Origin: Phycisphaerae bacterium
GTDB taxonomy: Bacteria > Planctomycetota > Phycisphaerae > Sedimentisphaerales > SM23-30
Direction: 5' to 3'
Assembly (NCBI GenBank): GCA_021736565.1
Contig: JAIPFO010000003.1
Span: 1-27,101, forward strand
DNA length: 27,101 nt
Position 1 is the stretch's first letter; each line of letters opens with the position of its first letter. Shown here piece by piece: positions 8,201 to 15,936 of this stretch. The notes below the pieces were generated by a model. It saw only the letters and a list, made by a program, of their open reading frames with translations, did not search any database and was not told the DNA's origin. Both the position numbers and the translations under genes were made by a program.

Positions 8201-10595
8201 TGGGCAGGGTGACTTTGCCCCGAAATCGAAGCGAATCGGTTTGGGCTGCCACGCCCACGCTGGCGGAGGTGGCGGCGACGTATTCCACGGACATGCTTTC
8301 GGCGGTCATTTCAAAATAGGGCAGTTTGATTTCGGTGTCAGCGATGCTGATCGTGCCGCCGGTAAGGCCAATGCCGCTTTGTGACAGGGTGGCGTATTGG
8401 TTGCCCGTGAGGCTCAGCTGGAAGGAATTAAACTCTGTGGGCAGGTTGATGGAACCCTGGAGATTCAGCTGCGAGGCAGTGGCAAAGGCCAGCGAGGTTA
8501 ACTGGAAATCCAGGCCTGCCATGACGAAGTCATTTGAACCGATTATTTCATTATCGCTAAGGTAGTAGGTTGCCGACTGCCCGATCTTGATTTCCAGATC
8601 ACCTTCGAAAAGCTGAACGGAGCTTCCGGTGATGGTGCTGGCGAACAGGCCATCGGCGTAAATGCTGTTTTTATCGAAACTCAAAGCGCCGTCGGTAATC
8701 GTTACCAGGGGGATGAAGCTGGCCCCGCTCTCAGGCTTGAGCCCGATACTGACGGTTTGGTCACAGGCAAATTCTTCTTCCTGGTCATCCCAGGTAAATT
8801 CATCCAGACCGATACTGAATTGCAGGGGTGAGATGTCCGGTATCGTGTTAAAGTTTTCCGTTGAAGAAATATTCGTTATGCCATTATCGTTGGTAAACGA
8901 CCCGCTCACAAAATTGACAGTGACCGGCCCCACGCTAAAATCACCATCCAGCGTATAGCGGTAAATCTGCTCCTCTTTATCAATCAGTTTCGGTTTGCCT
9001 TTGATGGTTACGTTCTCGGCACCTTGGCCGTTCAGGCTGATTTCATCGCCGTTAACCGTTGTCCCCTTGGTATCCGCGAATTGCACATCCAGATATTTTG
9101 CGGTGTTAATTTCACTCAGCAAGGCATAATCATCATGAATGCACGACGTTTTCAGCGAGGCTTTCGGGAGGTCGCCCGCATCGTCCATACTGATTCGCGT
9201 AAGAACAAACGCCTGGTCCCATGTGTCCTGATACCAGTTTATCCAGGGGTAAACGATGGCCCCGTCATCATCGATCACCATGCCGGACTCTCGTGGTGAC
9301 CCTATGCCGTTTCCTTGGCCATCATCCAACCCGGTATTCCACTGGATATCACCATTGGCACTGATACAGGTCATGAAAACAAACGAATATCCGGGGTCCT
9401 GGCTGATCGCATTGATAAATGGAAAGTCCTCATAGGATGAACTCCAGCCGCTGGCATAGACCGTGCCATCGTCGTCCGCGGTGACCACATAAGCCTGATC
9501 GCCCCCGGAACCGGCAATATCGACATTCCATATCAGGCCGCCACTGGAATCAAACTTCTTGACAAACGCATCGTCATTATAATAACCGGTAACCAGAAAA
9601 CTTCCCTGGGCATCCAGATAGGTGTCCATGACATACCCATTATAGGTTCCCGTAACCGTATGGCCGGTGGGGGTTAAGACCTCCACATCAAAGCTGTAGT
9701 AATCCTCCGGGTTGGTCGCTATGACTAATAATTTGCTTTGTGAGACCACTTCGATTTTCTGCAGATTGGAATTGGGCAAATCATAAAGGTCATAGTTAAA
9801 ACGACTGACTTCCTGAATGCCGCCGGAGGTGCCGATGCTGGCGATACCGAGAAAGCTTTTGCTGTCATTATTAATATATTCCCTGATAAATGCCATTGCA
9901 TAGGGGCCGCCGGTCACATCCAGATCAATCTGAGAGGGATTGATGGCCAGACTGTACTGTTCATTGCCAGAGTCGTTTTCTTCATAGAGGCCATTCCAGT
10001 TCGTCCAGCGGAGACTACCCTCACCGGTGAACTGGGCGGTAAAATTTCCACCAAAATGTGCGTTTTCATAGCCGGGGAAGTCATCGTAAGAGTTGGTGCT
10101 GCCCGTGACCCAGATATTTCCGCCGGTATCAATATCGATATCCGTAATCCTATCATCGTCGCTGCCGCCCAGGTAGGTTATCCAGAGCCCGTCGCCCTTT
10201 TGGGAGAATTTCGCGATAAAACCATCATTGTCGCCGCTGTGGCTCTGAATTATTTTGTCGAATCCACCTTTATCAACCGTGCCGCTGTAGTTGCTGGCAT
10301 ACCCTGCGACGAAAATATTATTAGCCGAATCAACGGTTACGCCACTTACGGTGAACCCCGAAGTGTTCTGGCTCATCTTGACATACTCCAGCATGTCAAG
10401 ATGCGGCAGGGAAATCGTACTGGCCTCTGCACTGTTTTGCATCGGATCATTCACAAGGGGGTCAGCCATTGCCATTGCCAGTTCGGAACCCGCTAATGAC
10501 AGGGCACCATCCAGCATTACCCGGGGTTCCAGAGATTCCAGGCTCAGGAGTGTCTTGTGGAGGTGGGTATGCTGGGGGCGTTTAAATCTGGCCAT
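5235..10595 (-). CDS. Giant LEPR-XLL secreted/surface protein with beta-propeller and beta-helix regions
   Basis: A 1786-residue protein, the largest in the window. The N-terminus carries the LEPR-XLL motif of planctomycetes, LEPRVMLDGA at residues 22-31, after a basic stretch; such proteins are exported and large. Residues about 65-480 hold SBBP-like propeller repeats (VDSANNIFVAGY, DTGGNIWVTGS, DDDGTVYASGWSS). The middle is a long beta-rich region with many Gly/Asn/Thr and no motif I can name. Around 1200-1350 lies an Ig/fibronectin-like stretch. The last 400 residues are repeats such as GDVKSLKATGDINTV, consistent with a right-handed beta-helix. The ATG of MARFKRP has AAGGA 8 bases upstream, preferred over a TTG three codons earlier. 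The reading frame is unbroken. Role in adhesion or the cell surface is inference. Confidence 0.85.
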   Translation of the reverse strand: MARFKRPQHTHLHKTLLSLESLEPRVMLDGALSLAGSELAMAMADPLVNDPMQNSAEASTISLPHLDMLEYVKMSQNTSGFTVSGVTVDSANNIFVAGYASNYSGTVDKGGFDKIIQSHSGDNDGFIAKFSQKGDGLWITYLGGSDDDRITDIDIDTGGNIWVTGSTNSYDDFPGYENAHFGGNFTAQFTGEGSLRWTNWNGLYEENDSGNEQYSLAINPSQIDLDVTGGPYAMAFIREYINNDSKSFLGIASIGTSGGIQEVSRFNYDLYDLPNSNLQKIEVVSQSKLLVIATNPEDYYSFDVEVLTPTGHTVTGTYNGYVMDTYLDAQGSFLVTGYYNDDAFVKKFDSSGGLIWNVDIAGSGGDQAYVVTADDDGTVYASGWSSSYEDFPFINAISQDPGYSFVFMTCISANGDIQWNTGLDDGQGNGIGSPRESGMVIDDDGAIVYPWINWYQDTWDQAFVLTRISMDDAGDLPKASLKTSCIHDDYALLSEINTAKYLDVQFADTKGTTVNGDEISLNGQGAENVTIKGKPKLIDKEEQIYRYTLDGDFSVGPVTVNFVSGSFTNDNGITNISSTENFNTIPDISPLQFSIGLDEFTWDDQEEEFACDQTVSIGLKPESGASFIPLVTITDGALSFDKNSIYADGLFASTITGSSVQLFEGDLEIKIGQSATYYLSDNEIIGSNDFVMAGLDFQLTSLAFATASQLNLQGSINLPTEFNSFQLSLTGNQYATLSQSGIGLTGGTISIADTEIKLPYFEMTAESMSVEYVAATSASVGVAAQTDSLRFRGKVTLPNVFNATADFTTDTFAGTDGYIEINANGEVQWYGKLSVSEIVIIPDLWEVKEASLEVRQTTGGGMMVQGDGTAVVPPGMEIICGLGFVDGEFNYIKLGVGDLNVPIGATGAFLQSITGNVNNIADPDATKIAFGGGLGFTAGPKVSINLPNWAGGDLEGSLAEFGLEGGFTVSDLTGTGTVKVIGSLAEGTAVSNLNWDKETLTAQCSIKALSNLVTITGTMNADKKMNINISGQGVVTLPSVIPIWGGRQIVGANSMLTYLNDDTYSNDFVAGWGRLSISVFGKTRLFTAGLKVNFDGSYSFLGGKTVARLQAGLDTAQSNPIATTQSAMNYATDNATYRVSETYDAQDDQEWMLINAQWDNSATGNILLTAPDGTVYDQTAIAKSDFIAIVPELSNDHNTVLFIDQPDNGSWILTVESDQPLENLAFDGYQDTALPEFAIDSIAVNSYSQTAAIDYSSDSDLSNYQIAFYYDTDSSNGDGILIGQEEGDGQYSWDTSTVAAGNYYVYGMIRDDSNIPVAVYYDQPIIIPETAATTSVLIGTGQAAKVSYTDADGTVVSVSVKGDSGTLQFAGENITTTGTKSVTVLGDNLFLQTITLEGTEAASLNLSAKGGSDNEATMGSILAGDIKSLSGKGMILAGNVDATGTISTMKWGDIDDNVSISSNTAGKGFSLKAGNIGDNVTFTIEDTIKSISANEYRSGEIDCVAINKLTIKQNSCDVDVYAVDGDITSVSAGGDITGELYASGSIKSVASKSGSLTGDIISFGSVGKISAPQIDGLFIYAQSVGSMATKGDILNMILMTTAGDVKSLKATGDINTVTSIEGALGTISTRGDLSGTIRVKDSIKSVAAANMTATLSAGQDISKVTLKGNMVDSCIMAGYDLGSDWQFSSDDLCPGGNIGSVSVSGLFASSYLLAGTLPEVPLTFDSPYDKPYYADFGSIGQVKFGDVNYDSHEVFGLFAATSIKPFKIGKDTATPQNNFNIQTGPN

Positions 10596-10753
10596 TGATA
10601 TCAATCCTTAATGTTGGTTTCAATATTCATATATTCATGGATTCGGATGGAAGTTTTTCTCCAGTCTGATTCATCATATCGGTTTTATTTTATGGCGTAC
10701 TTTTGTACTTTTTTATGGTGAACGATTTATCGAGAAGGCATTGCGGGTTTTTT

Positions 10754-10766
10754 AGAATGCCATTCT
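10754..10766. promoter_or_regulatory. Short palindrome upstream of the LEPR-XLL gene
   Basis: AGAATGCCATTCT is a 13-base palindrome with a single unpaired centre, about 160 bases upstream of the giant gene's start. It could be an operator. I see no convincing -35/-10 pair for the giant gene in 10596-10960, which is AT-rich and holds no gene. Confidence 0.3.
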
Positions 10767-10962
10767 GATGACTTGACCGACTTTCGAGGGGATAGTTGAA
10801 AGGGTTAATTAAAGTCCTGCTTCATTCGGAATTGGAATACCAAGAAAAATAAAAGCCAATTGCTCGCGACATGAGCTTTAGGCGCAATTTTTAATAATAT
10901 CCTATACTCACGCCATATAACGATATCGAATGGATAAGGTTTATTAATAAGGGAGGGGAAGA

Positions 10963-11049
10963 GGGCAGCGTCCTATGTATTTGAAGTCCTTTTTCCGTGC
11001 CTTAAAGGCGATTGGGCGAGGCAAAACGATTTTTTTTGATGTGGGAGTT
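10963..11049 (+). repeat. Dispersed intergenic repeat, full-length copy
   Basis: Contains the left-box remnant GGCAGCGTCCTATGTATT, a strongly conserved core (GAAGTCCTTTTTCCGTGCCT, then TTAAAGGCGATT) and the right-box remnant TTTGATGTGGGAGTTG. It lies between the giant gene and lpd and is antisense to both. Confidence 0.8.
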
Positions 11050-11057
11050 GGATAGGG

Positions 11058-11100
11058 AAAGGGCAGGTTTTGAGTGTAAAACCTGCCCTTTTTGTTTTTT
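11058..11100 (+). terminator. Strong + strand rho-independent terminator with no + strand gene upstream
   Basis: A perfect 14-bp stem, AAAGGGCAGGTTTT with its complement, has a 6-base loop and is followed by TTTGTTTTTT on the + strand. On the - strand, where lpd ends at 11178, the hairpin is followed by CCCTATCC, so it is a poor terminator in that direction. No + strand gene is visible between 10596 and 11058. Confidence 0.7.
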
Positions 11101-11159
11101 AGTGATCCAGGAAAAGAGGGCACGGCATCCCATGGCCCTGCTTTTTTATGTGGATATGG

Positions 11160-11174
11160 TTGACGCGAGGGTCA
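11160..11174 (+). repeat. Lone box of the dispersed repeat family
   Basis: TTGACGCGAGGGTCA, matching the right-end box, lies directly beyond the lpd stop codon. No core is found beside it. Confidence 0.45.
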
Positions 11175-11177
11175 GGG

Positions 11178-12551
11178 CTAGATGGTGTGGATGGGTAATC
11201 CGGTCCATATTTCTGCCGCTTCGCCCACGGCTTCGGCGAAGGTGGGGTGTGGGTGGATGGTGTGGGCGAGTTCTTCGACGGTGAGTTCGTTTTTCATGGC
11301 CAGGGTGAATTCCTGGATGATGTCAGTGGCGTGCGGGCCGATCACGACGCCGCCGAGTATGCTGCCGAATTGGGGTTCGGCGATGATCTTGACCATGCCG
11401 TCTGTCTGGCCGTAGGCCTGGGCCATACCGCTGGCGGCGTAGGGGAATTTGGCGATTTTGGCATCGGGATATTTTTCTTTGGCGTCCTGTTCGGAGAGAC
11501 CCACGGTGGCGACTTCCGGATGGGTGTAGATGCCGGAGGGGACAATGGTTCGGTCGTCGCTTTCGGCATGGCCAGTGGCGTTATCAGCAGCAATAATACC
11601 CATTCGGCTGGCGAGGTGGGCATATTGCATCTTTTCGGCCATGTCGCCGATGGCATAGACATTGGCGATATTGGTCTGGCATTTGTCATTGACTTTGACG
11701 ATGCCGTCCTGGAGTTCAATGCCGAGTTTTTCCAGGCCGATATTTTCGAGGTTTGGCGTTCGGCCGATGGCGACCAGAACCTTGGCGGCTTTGATTTCTT
11801 TGCCGTTTTCCAATTTGGCGATCACGCCGGATTTGGCCGGTTCGATGCTGAGCAGCTTTGTGCCGGTCATGAGGGTTACTTTGCGTTTTTTGAGGCTTTT
11901 TGTGATGGCATCGCAAATGTCATTATCGAGGTTGGCGACCAGGCTGTCGAGCATTTCGACCAGGGTAGTGGGGATGCCCAGTTCAGCATAGACGGTGGCG
12001 AATTCACAGCCGATGACCCCGCCGCCGAGGATCAAGACGCTTTCGGGGAGGTCTTTGGCGGTGGTGGCCTGGTCGGTGGTCATTAAATCGGCACAATCCC
12101 AGGGCAGGAACCCGGGTTTAGCCGGACGAGAGCCGGTAGCCAGGATGATGCTTTTGGCTTTGATCTCCCGGGTCGCGTCTTTGCCTTCCACGCTGATGGT
12201 GTCAGGGGCGGTTAATGTCCCTGTGCCCATTATTACATCGACGTTACGTTTTTTCAAAAGAAAGCCAACGCCGTTACTGAGGCCTGAGACGACCTTCGCA
12301 GTGCGTTTAGTGAAACTGGCCTCATCGATCCTGGGTGCGTCAACGGTAATGCCGAGGTTTTTGGCATGTGAGATTTCCCAGAAGAGTTCACTGGTATGCA
12401 ACATGGCCTTGGTCGGGATGCAGCCCACGTTCAGGCAGGTTCCACCGATTTTATCCTTTTCGATAATACAAACCTTTGCTCCGCGTAATGCCGCTCGTAA
12501 CGCCGCTACATACCCACCCGGTCCACTGCCTAAAACTGCTACATCGTACAT
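11178..12551 (-). CDS. lpdA: Dihydrolipoyl dehydrogenase (E3)
   Basis: A 457-residue FAD-dependent enzyme that reoxidises dihydrolipoyl groups with NAD+ in 2-oxoacid dehydrogenase complexes or the glycine cleavage system. Seen: FAD-binding GSGPGGY (8-14), the redox disulfide GGTCLNVGCIPTK with Cys39 and Cys44, the NAD-binding segment LGGGVIGCEFA, AIGDMAEKMQYAHLASRMG, and the C-terminal active-site HPHPTFAEA with the His-Glu pair. There is no lipoyl domain at the N-terminus, so it is a free E3. No E1, E2 or glycine-cleavage gene lies in the window. It starts 52 bases after the deoR-type gene on the same strand and may share its transcript. The ribosome site is a modest AAAGG, rather far from the ATG. 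Confidence 0.95.
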   Translation of the reverse strand: MYDVAVLGSGPGGYVAALRAALRGAKVCIIEKDKIGGTCLNVGCIPTKAMLHTSELFWEISHAKNLGITVDAPRIDEASFTKRTAKVVSGLSNGVGFLLKKRNVDVIMGTGTLTAPDTISVEGKDATREIKAKSIILATGSRPAKPGFLPWDCADLMTTDQATTAKDLPESVLILGGGVIGCEFATVYAELGIPTTLVEMLDSLVANLDNDICDAITKSLKKRKVTLMTGTKLLSIEPAKSGVIAKLENGKEIKAAKVLVAIGRTPNLENIGLEKLGIELQDGIVKVNDKCQTNIANVYAIGDMAEKMQYAHLASRMGIIAADNATGHAESDDRTIVPSGIYTHPEVATVGLSEQDAKEKYPDAKIAKFPYAASGMAQAYGQTDGMVKIIAEPQFGSILGGVVIGPHATDIIQEFTLAMKNELTVEELAHTIHPHPTFAEAVGEAAEIWTGLPIHTI

Positions 12552-12603
12552 ATTATTTATTGCCTTTCGTTCGATTTTATTTGATATTTGAGACGTTGTA
12601 TGT

Positions 12604-13371
12604 CTACTTTGCTATAATTATTTCGATTCCGTTGTCAGTCAGGATCTTACTTTCTTTGTCGGGTAGTTTTTTTTCTGTGATCAAGATATCAATTTCATCG
12701 GATTTAAATGTGTGATTTAATGCGGGCCGATTGATTTTGCTGGAATCCAGTAGCAGGATCACTTTGCTGGACCGTTTTGATATTAAACGCTTGATATTTC
12801 GGTTGAACACGGCGTTTTCGTAGGTGCCTTCATTGGGCACCAGACCGGTACAGGAGAAAAAAGCTTTATTGATATAGAGGGTGTTGGCATGGCTGACCGA
12901 TTCGAAATCGGTAAAGGAGTACGTTTCTCGATCAAATATGCCGCCCAGTCCCATGACCCGAACGTTATTCGCCTGAGCGAGCTCCATGACAATGAGTACT
13001 GAATTAGTGACAACGGTAATATTCAGGTCTGCCTGAGCGATGCTGCGGGCCAGGCATGAGACTGTACTGGAACCGTCGAGGAATATCGAATCGCCGCTTT
13101 GGAGGAAATCCATCGCGTTTCTGGCGATAATTTCCTTGTGCTTGTAGTTGGTCTGCATGCGATTGGGCAGGCCCGCCTCTCGGAACTGATCGGGCGTTTC
13201 AATCCGCTGGGCACCGCCTTTAATCCGGGCGATCAGACGGGATTTGGCCAGATAATCAACATCACGCCGGATCGTAAATGGTGAAACGTTAAACATGCCT
13301 GCCAGGTCGGCAAATGATGCGAGTCCCACGTTTTGAACATATTCCACGATTTTCTGTTGTCTATCTCGCAT
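12604..13371 (-). CDS. DeoR/GlpR-family transcriptional repressor
   Basis: 255 residues. The N-terminal winged helix-turn-helix (about 1-57) shows the family signature VSPFTIRRDVDYL. The C-terminal sugar-phosphate sensor domain (about 75-235) has FLDGSSTVSCLARSI, VVTNSVLIVMEL, GLGGIFDRETYSF and ILLLDSSKINRPA. DeoR-type proteins usually bind a phosphorylated sugar and repress nearby sugar genes. It is divergent from the Gfo/Idh-TIM-DUF1080 cluster at 14009-20561 and separated from it by about 640 bases of regulatory and repeat DNA, so control of that cluster is the natural inference. The effector is unknown. The family is certain; the target is not proven. Confidence 0.92.
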   Translation of the reverse strand: MRDRQQKIVEYVQNVGLASFADLAGMFNVSPFTIRRDVDYLAKSRLIARIKGGAQRIETPDQFREAGLPNRMQTNYKHKEIIARNAMDFLQSGDSIFLDGSSTVSCLARSIAQADLNITVVTNSVLIVMELAQANNVRVMGLGGIFDRETYSFTDFESVSHANTLYINKAFFSCTGLVPNEGTYENAVFNRNIKRLISKRSSKVILLLDSSKINRPALNHTFKSDEIDILITEKKLPDKESKILTDNGIEIIIAK

Positions 13372-13427
13372 TATCTACTCTGTCTCTTAATATAAGATGA
13401 TGGCGATAACGCCTGAAAACGTCATTT

Positions 13428-13443
13428 TTGACGCCAGCGTCAT
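13428..13443 (+). repeat. Lone box of the dispersed repeat family
   Basis: TTGACGCCAGCGTCAT is a perfect consensus left box, containing the exact palindrome TGACGC-CA-GCGTCA apart from its centre. No family core lies on either side. It is in the leader of the DeoR-type gene. Confidence 0.6.
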
Positions 13444-13545
13444 GAGTTTCTGGAGCATTGATGCCGTTGTCAAAATGTTTGTGATCCGGACGGCTTATGT
13501 AGTCATTTTAATTATTTTTAGCATAATAATGTAACGAATATGCAA

Positions 13546-13577
13546 ATTATTGCAAAAAATGTGCACCTTGTCAAGGT
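13546..13577 (-). promoter_or_regulatory. Promoter of the DeoR-type gene with a palindrome over the -35 box
   Basis: On the - strand TTGACA (13574-13569) and AATAAT (13551-13546) are exactly 17 bases apart. ACCTTGTCAAGGT (13565-13577), a 13-base palindrome with one unpaired centre, covers the -35 box and would suit autorepression. The start would be near 13539, giving a leader of about 165 bases. Confidence 0.65.
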
Positions 13578-13600
13578 TTTTTTGAACATATCGAGTATAT

Positions 13601-13690
13601 TTGGCGCCAGCGTCATCCGTATTTTTGGTGCACATTTTTGGCATCTTAAAGGTGGTTTTGAATGCGATATTGGTTTTTGACACGGCCATT
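13601..13690 (+). repeat. Dispersed intergenic repeat, full-length copy
   Basis: Left box TTGGCGCCAGCGTCAT, core GCACATTTTTGGCATCTTAA then AGGTGGTTTTGAATGCG, and right end TTTTTGACACGGCCATT. The GAC-to-GAC distance is 76 bases. It lies in the divergent region between the DeoR-type gene and the dehydrogenase gene. Confidence 0.85.
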
Positions 13691-13842
13691 ACTCCAACGT
13701 GTATTTTTCTTTTCCGCTCGGTCATTTGTTGGGGTCAGGTTATGATAAGTTATTATATTACAGGACATTATGGGATATTTCTTCAGGTATTTATTTAGGG
13801 TGCTGGCGTTTCGCTCAAATTTTAAAAAGTTAGTCAAATTGA

Positions 13843-13872
13843 AGTTTCTTTTAACTTGAAACTCAGTATAAT
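13843..13872 (+). promoter_or_regulatory. Candidate promoter and operator of the carbohydrate cluster
   Basis: A perfect -10 box TATAAT lies at 13867-13872. No good -35 box sits at 17 bases; TTGAAG at 13839 is 22 bases away. Just upstream an inverted repeat AGTTTC-N9-GAAACT (13843-13848 and 13858-13863) occupies the space where a repressor would block RNA polymerase. Binding by the divergent DeoR-type protein is inference. Confidence 0.45.
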
Positions 13873-13888
13873 GTGGGTTATACAAATG

Positions 13889-13982
13889 ATTGACGCCGCG
13901 TCATATATTTTGGCACCTTATTTCCGCATCTCAAAGGATGAATTTAACCAAGGAAATCGACTTTTGACGTGGGACTCGTAAT
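13889..13982 (+). repeat. Dispersed intergenic repeat, full-length copy
   Basis: Left box ATTGACGCCGCGTCAT, core TTTCCGCATCTCAAAGGATG then AAGGAAATCGA, and right box CTTTTGACGTGGGACTCGTAA. The GAC-to-GAC distance is 74 bases. It ends 26 bases before the start of the first dehydrogenase gene and lies in its likely leader. Confidence 0.88.
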
Positions 13983-14008
13983 TAACCAGTTTTATGGAGC
14001 ACAAAAAT

Positions 14009-15028
14009 ATGTTACGAATAGGAATTTTGGGAATGGGCTTTATGGGTCGGATGCACTATCGTTGCTGGGATGAACTTGACGGATGTGAAGTCGTGGCCGT
14101 TTGTGATGCGGATTCTGAGGTCCCCGCTAAGGCTGGCCAGGCCGAAGGCAACATTGATGGGGCGGAAAAGCCGATCAATTTTGATCTGATCAATTTTTAT
14201 ACTGATTTTGATCAGATGCTCTCGACGGAAAAACTGGATGCGGTTTCTATTACTTTACCGACCTGGCTTCATGCGGAATTTACTAAGAAGGCCCTGAAGG
14301 CCGGCGTTCATGTTCTGTGCGAGAAGCCGATGGCTTTAAATCTTCAACAGTGCCAGGATATGATCGAGGCGGCGAGGTCCTCTGGTAAAATTCTGCAGAT
14401 CGGCCACTGCATTCGATTTTGGCCTGAATATGCAAAAACAAAGGAAATTATCAGTAGCGGTCAATATGGTTCGGTGGTTTCTGCCACTTTTCAACGGTTG
14501 GGAACTGCTCCGTCCTGGGGGGAGGGTAACTGGTTTGGCGATGAATCCCGCAGTGGGGGGGTAACGATGGACCTCCATATTCATGATACGGATTATGTTC
14601 AATATATTTTGGGGATGCCCCATGCGGTCAACAGTTTTGGCGCCAAAGACCCCTCTGGTAAGAACATTGTCCATATGACGACGCGTTATGATTATGATGA
14701 TGATGTACTGGTCACCGCCGAAGGTAGCTGGGCGATGGCGCCATCGTATGGTTTTAAAATGAGCTTTAATATTGTCTTGGAAGAGGCAACGATCGTTTAT
14801 GATTGCACGAGTGATCCTGTTTTCAAAATATGCCCTGTCAAGGGGGACCCTCTCATGCCTGAGGTTGCTTCAGGGGATGGCTATTCTTGCCAGGTCGCTC
14901 ATTTTGCCGGCCTGATTGGCGGTAAGAAACTTCCGGAAGTGATTTCGATGAACGATTCAATGGACGCTATCAAGATCTCCCTGGCGGAGATCGAATCGAT
15001 CAAGAAAAATCAACCTGTAACTATATAA
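14009..15028 (+). CDS. Gfo/Idh/MocA-family NAD(P)-dependent sugar oxidoreductase (cytosolic)
   Basis: 339 residues with no signal peptide. The Rossmann motif GILGMGFMG (5-13), the family EKP motif CEKPMAL with Lys106, and the second-domain signature VTMDLHIHDTDYV around 186-197 place it in the Gfo/Idh/MocA family, which oxidises or reduces sugar and cyclitol hydroxyls. I start at the ATG of MLRIGILG because GGAG lies 9 bases before it; an ATG five codons earlier has no ribosome site. It is the first gene of a four-gene + strand cluster. With the TIM-barrel, second dehydrogenase and DUF1080 protein downstream, a role in C3 oxidation of a glycoside or reduction of a 3-keto sugar is likely. The exact substrate is unknown. 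Confidence 0.92.
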   Translation: MLRIGILGMGFMGRMHYRCWDELDGCEVVAVCDADSEVPAKAGQAEGNIDGAEKPINFDLINFYTDFDQMLSTEKLDAVSITLPTWLHAEFTKKALKAGVHVLCEKPMALNLQQCQDMIEAARSSGKILQIGHCIRFWPEYAKTKEIISSGQYGSVVSATFQRLGTAPSWGEGNWFGDESRSGGVTMDLHIHDTDYVQYILGMPHAVNSFGAKDPSGKNIVHMTTRYDYDDDVLVTAEGSWAMAPSYGFKMSFNIVLEEATIVYDCTSDPVFKICPVKGDPLMPEVASGDGYSCQVAHFAGLIGGKKLPEVISMNDSMDAIKISLAEIESIKKNQPVTI

Positions 15029-15068
15029 ACCGCAACGCCATAACGTTGCCTGTAAAAGGAAAAAATAA

Positions 15069-15875
15069 ATGAAGATGAAAAAATGTAATATTGGGGTCTG
15101 CAGTTGGTCGTTACAGTCCGGCATTGAAGAGGTCTCCAGTGCTATGGAAAAACTCAAAATTGACCATGTTCATCTGGCGGTACGTCAGGGGATTGACGAT
15201 CCGGCTTATGTCAACTTCGCCCGGGATAACAACTGGACGATCAGTTGTGCCATGCTTGATTTTCCCCGGGAAGATTATTCGTCATTGGAGACGATCAAGG
15301 TTAGCGGAGGGATCGTCCCTGATGAGCATTGGGCGGAAAATCAGGCCTTATTTGTCGGGGCGGCTAAAATAACCCGTGAGCTGAAGGTGCCGTTCATTTC
15401 AATGCACGCCGGTTTTATTGATCATCATGATGTCAAGGGATATAAACGGTTTATTGAGCGTCTGACCTTCCTGGCGGATTGTGCCGCCGAGAATGGTATT
15501 CTGTTACTGCTGGAGACCGGTCAGGAATCAGCCGATGATCTTAAACATTTCCTTGAAGAGCTCGATCATCCGGCGGTAGCGATTAATTTTGACCCGGCGA
15601 ATATGGTTCTTTATAATAAGGGGAATCCCATTGAGGCATTGAAAACCCTCGCTCCCTGGATTAAGCATGTTCACATTAAAGATGCCAACCTGACAGAGAC
15701 GGCGGGCACCTGGGGGACTGAAGTTCCCTGGGGAGACGGGCAGGTCAATAGCGACCTGTTTTTGGTCGCTTTGGAAGAAATCGGCTATGACGGCACGCTG
15801 GCAATTGAACGTGAAGCGGGCGACAACCGGTTTAATGATATTGCGCTTGCCGTTGAGCGATTAAGCAGTTATTGA
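15069..15875 (+). CDS. Sugar phosphate isomerase/epimerase-type TIM-barrel protein (AP endonuclease 2 fold)
   Basis: 268 residues of the xylose-isomerase-like TIM barrel family. The expected metal ligands are visible: Glu149 in LLLLETG, Asp175 in INFDPAN, His202 in HVHIKDAN and Glu247 in LAIERE, with HAGFIDHHD at 113-121. AAAGGA precedes the ATG, and the gene follows the first dehydrogenase by 40 bases, so they are almost surely co-transcribed. Members of this fold act as sugar isomerases, epimerases, or hydratases of 2-hydroxy-3-keto-glycals in 3-keto-glycoside pathways. The last option fits the neighbours best, but the sequence alone cannot choose. It ends in TGA, which shows TGA acts as a stop here. 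Confidence 0.88.
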   Translation: MKMKKCNIGVCSWSLQSGIEEVSSAMEKLKIDHVHLAVRQGIDDPAYVNFARDNNWTISCAMLDFPREDYSSLETIKVSGGIVPDEHWAENQALFVGAAKITRELKVPFISMHAGFIDHHDVKGYKRFIERLTFLADCAAENGILLLLETGQESADDLKHFLEELDHPAVAINFDPANMVLYNKGNPIEALKTLAPWIKHVHIKDANLTETAGTWGTEVPWGDGQVNSDLFLVALEEIGYDGTLAIEREAGDNRFNDIALAVERLSSY

Positions 15876-15881
15876 CGATGC

Positions 15882-15899
15882 TTGACTCCTGCGTCAAGT
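15882..15899 (-). repeat. Lone box of the dispersed repeat family
   Basis: CTTGACTCCTGCGTCAAG, read on the - strand as TTGACGCAGGAGTCA, matches the right-end box. It lies just after the TIM-barrel stop codon, without a core. Confidence 0.5.
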
Positions 15900-15936
15900 C
15901 TTATTGAAAATCTATACGATATGATAGGATATAGAG

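Noticed and set aside
11247..12086. Long + strand open frame (279 codons) opposite lpd
   Set aside because: It is Gly/Asp-rich shadow coding of the well-supported lpd gene and has no ribosome site or family motif.
13495..13885. Short open frames in the deoR-dehydrogenase intergenic region
   Set aside because: They run through repeat copies and promoter DNA, have biased compositions and no family motif.
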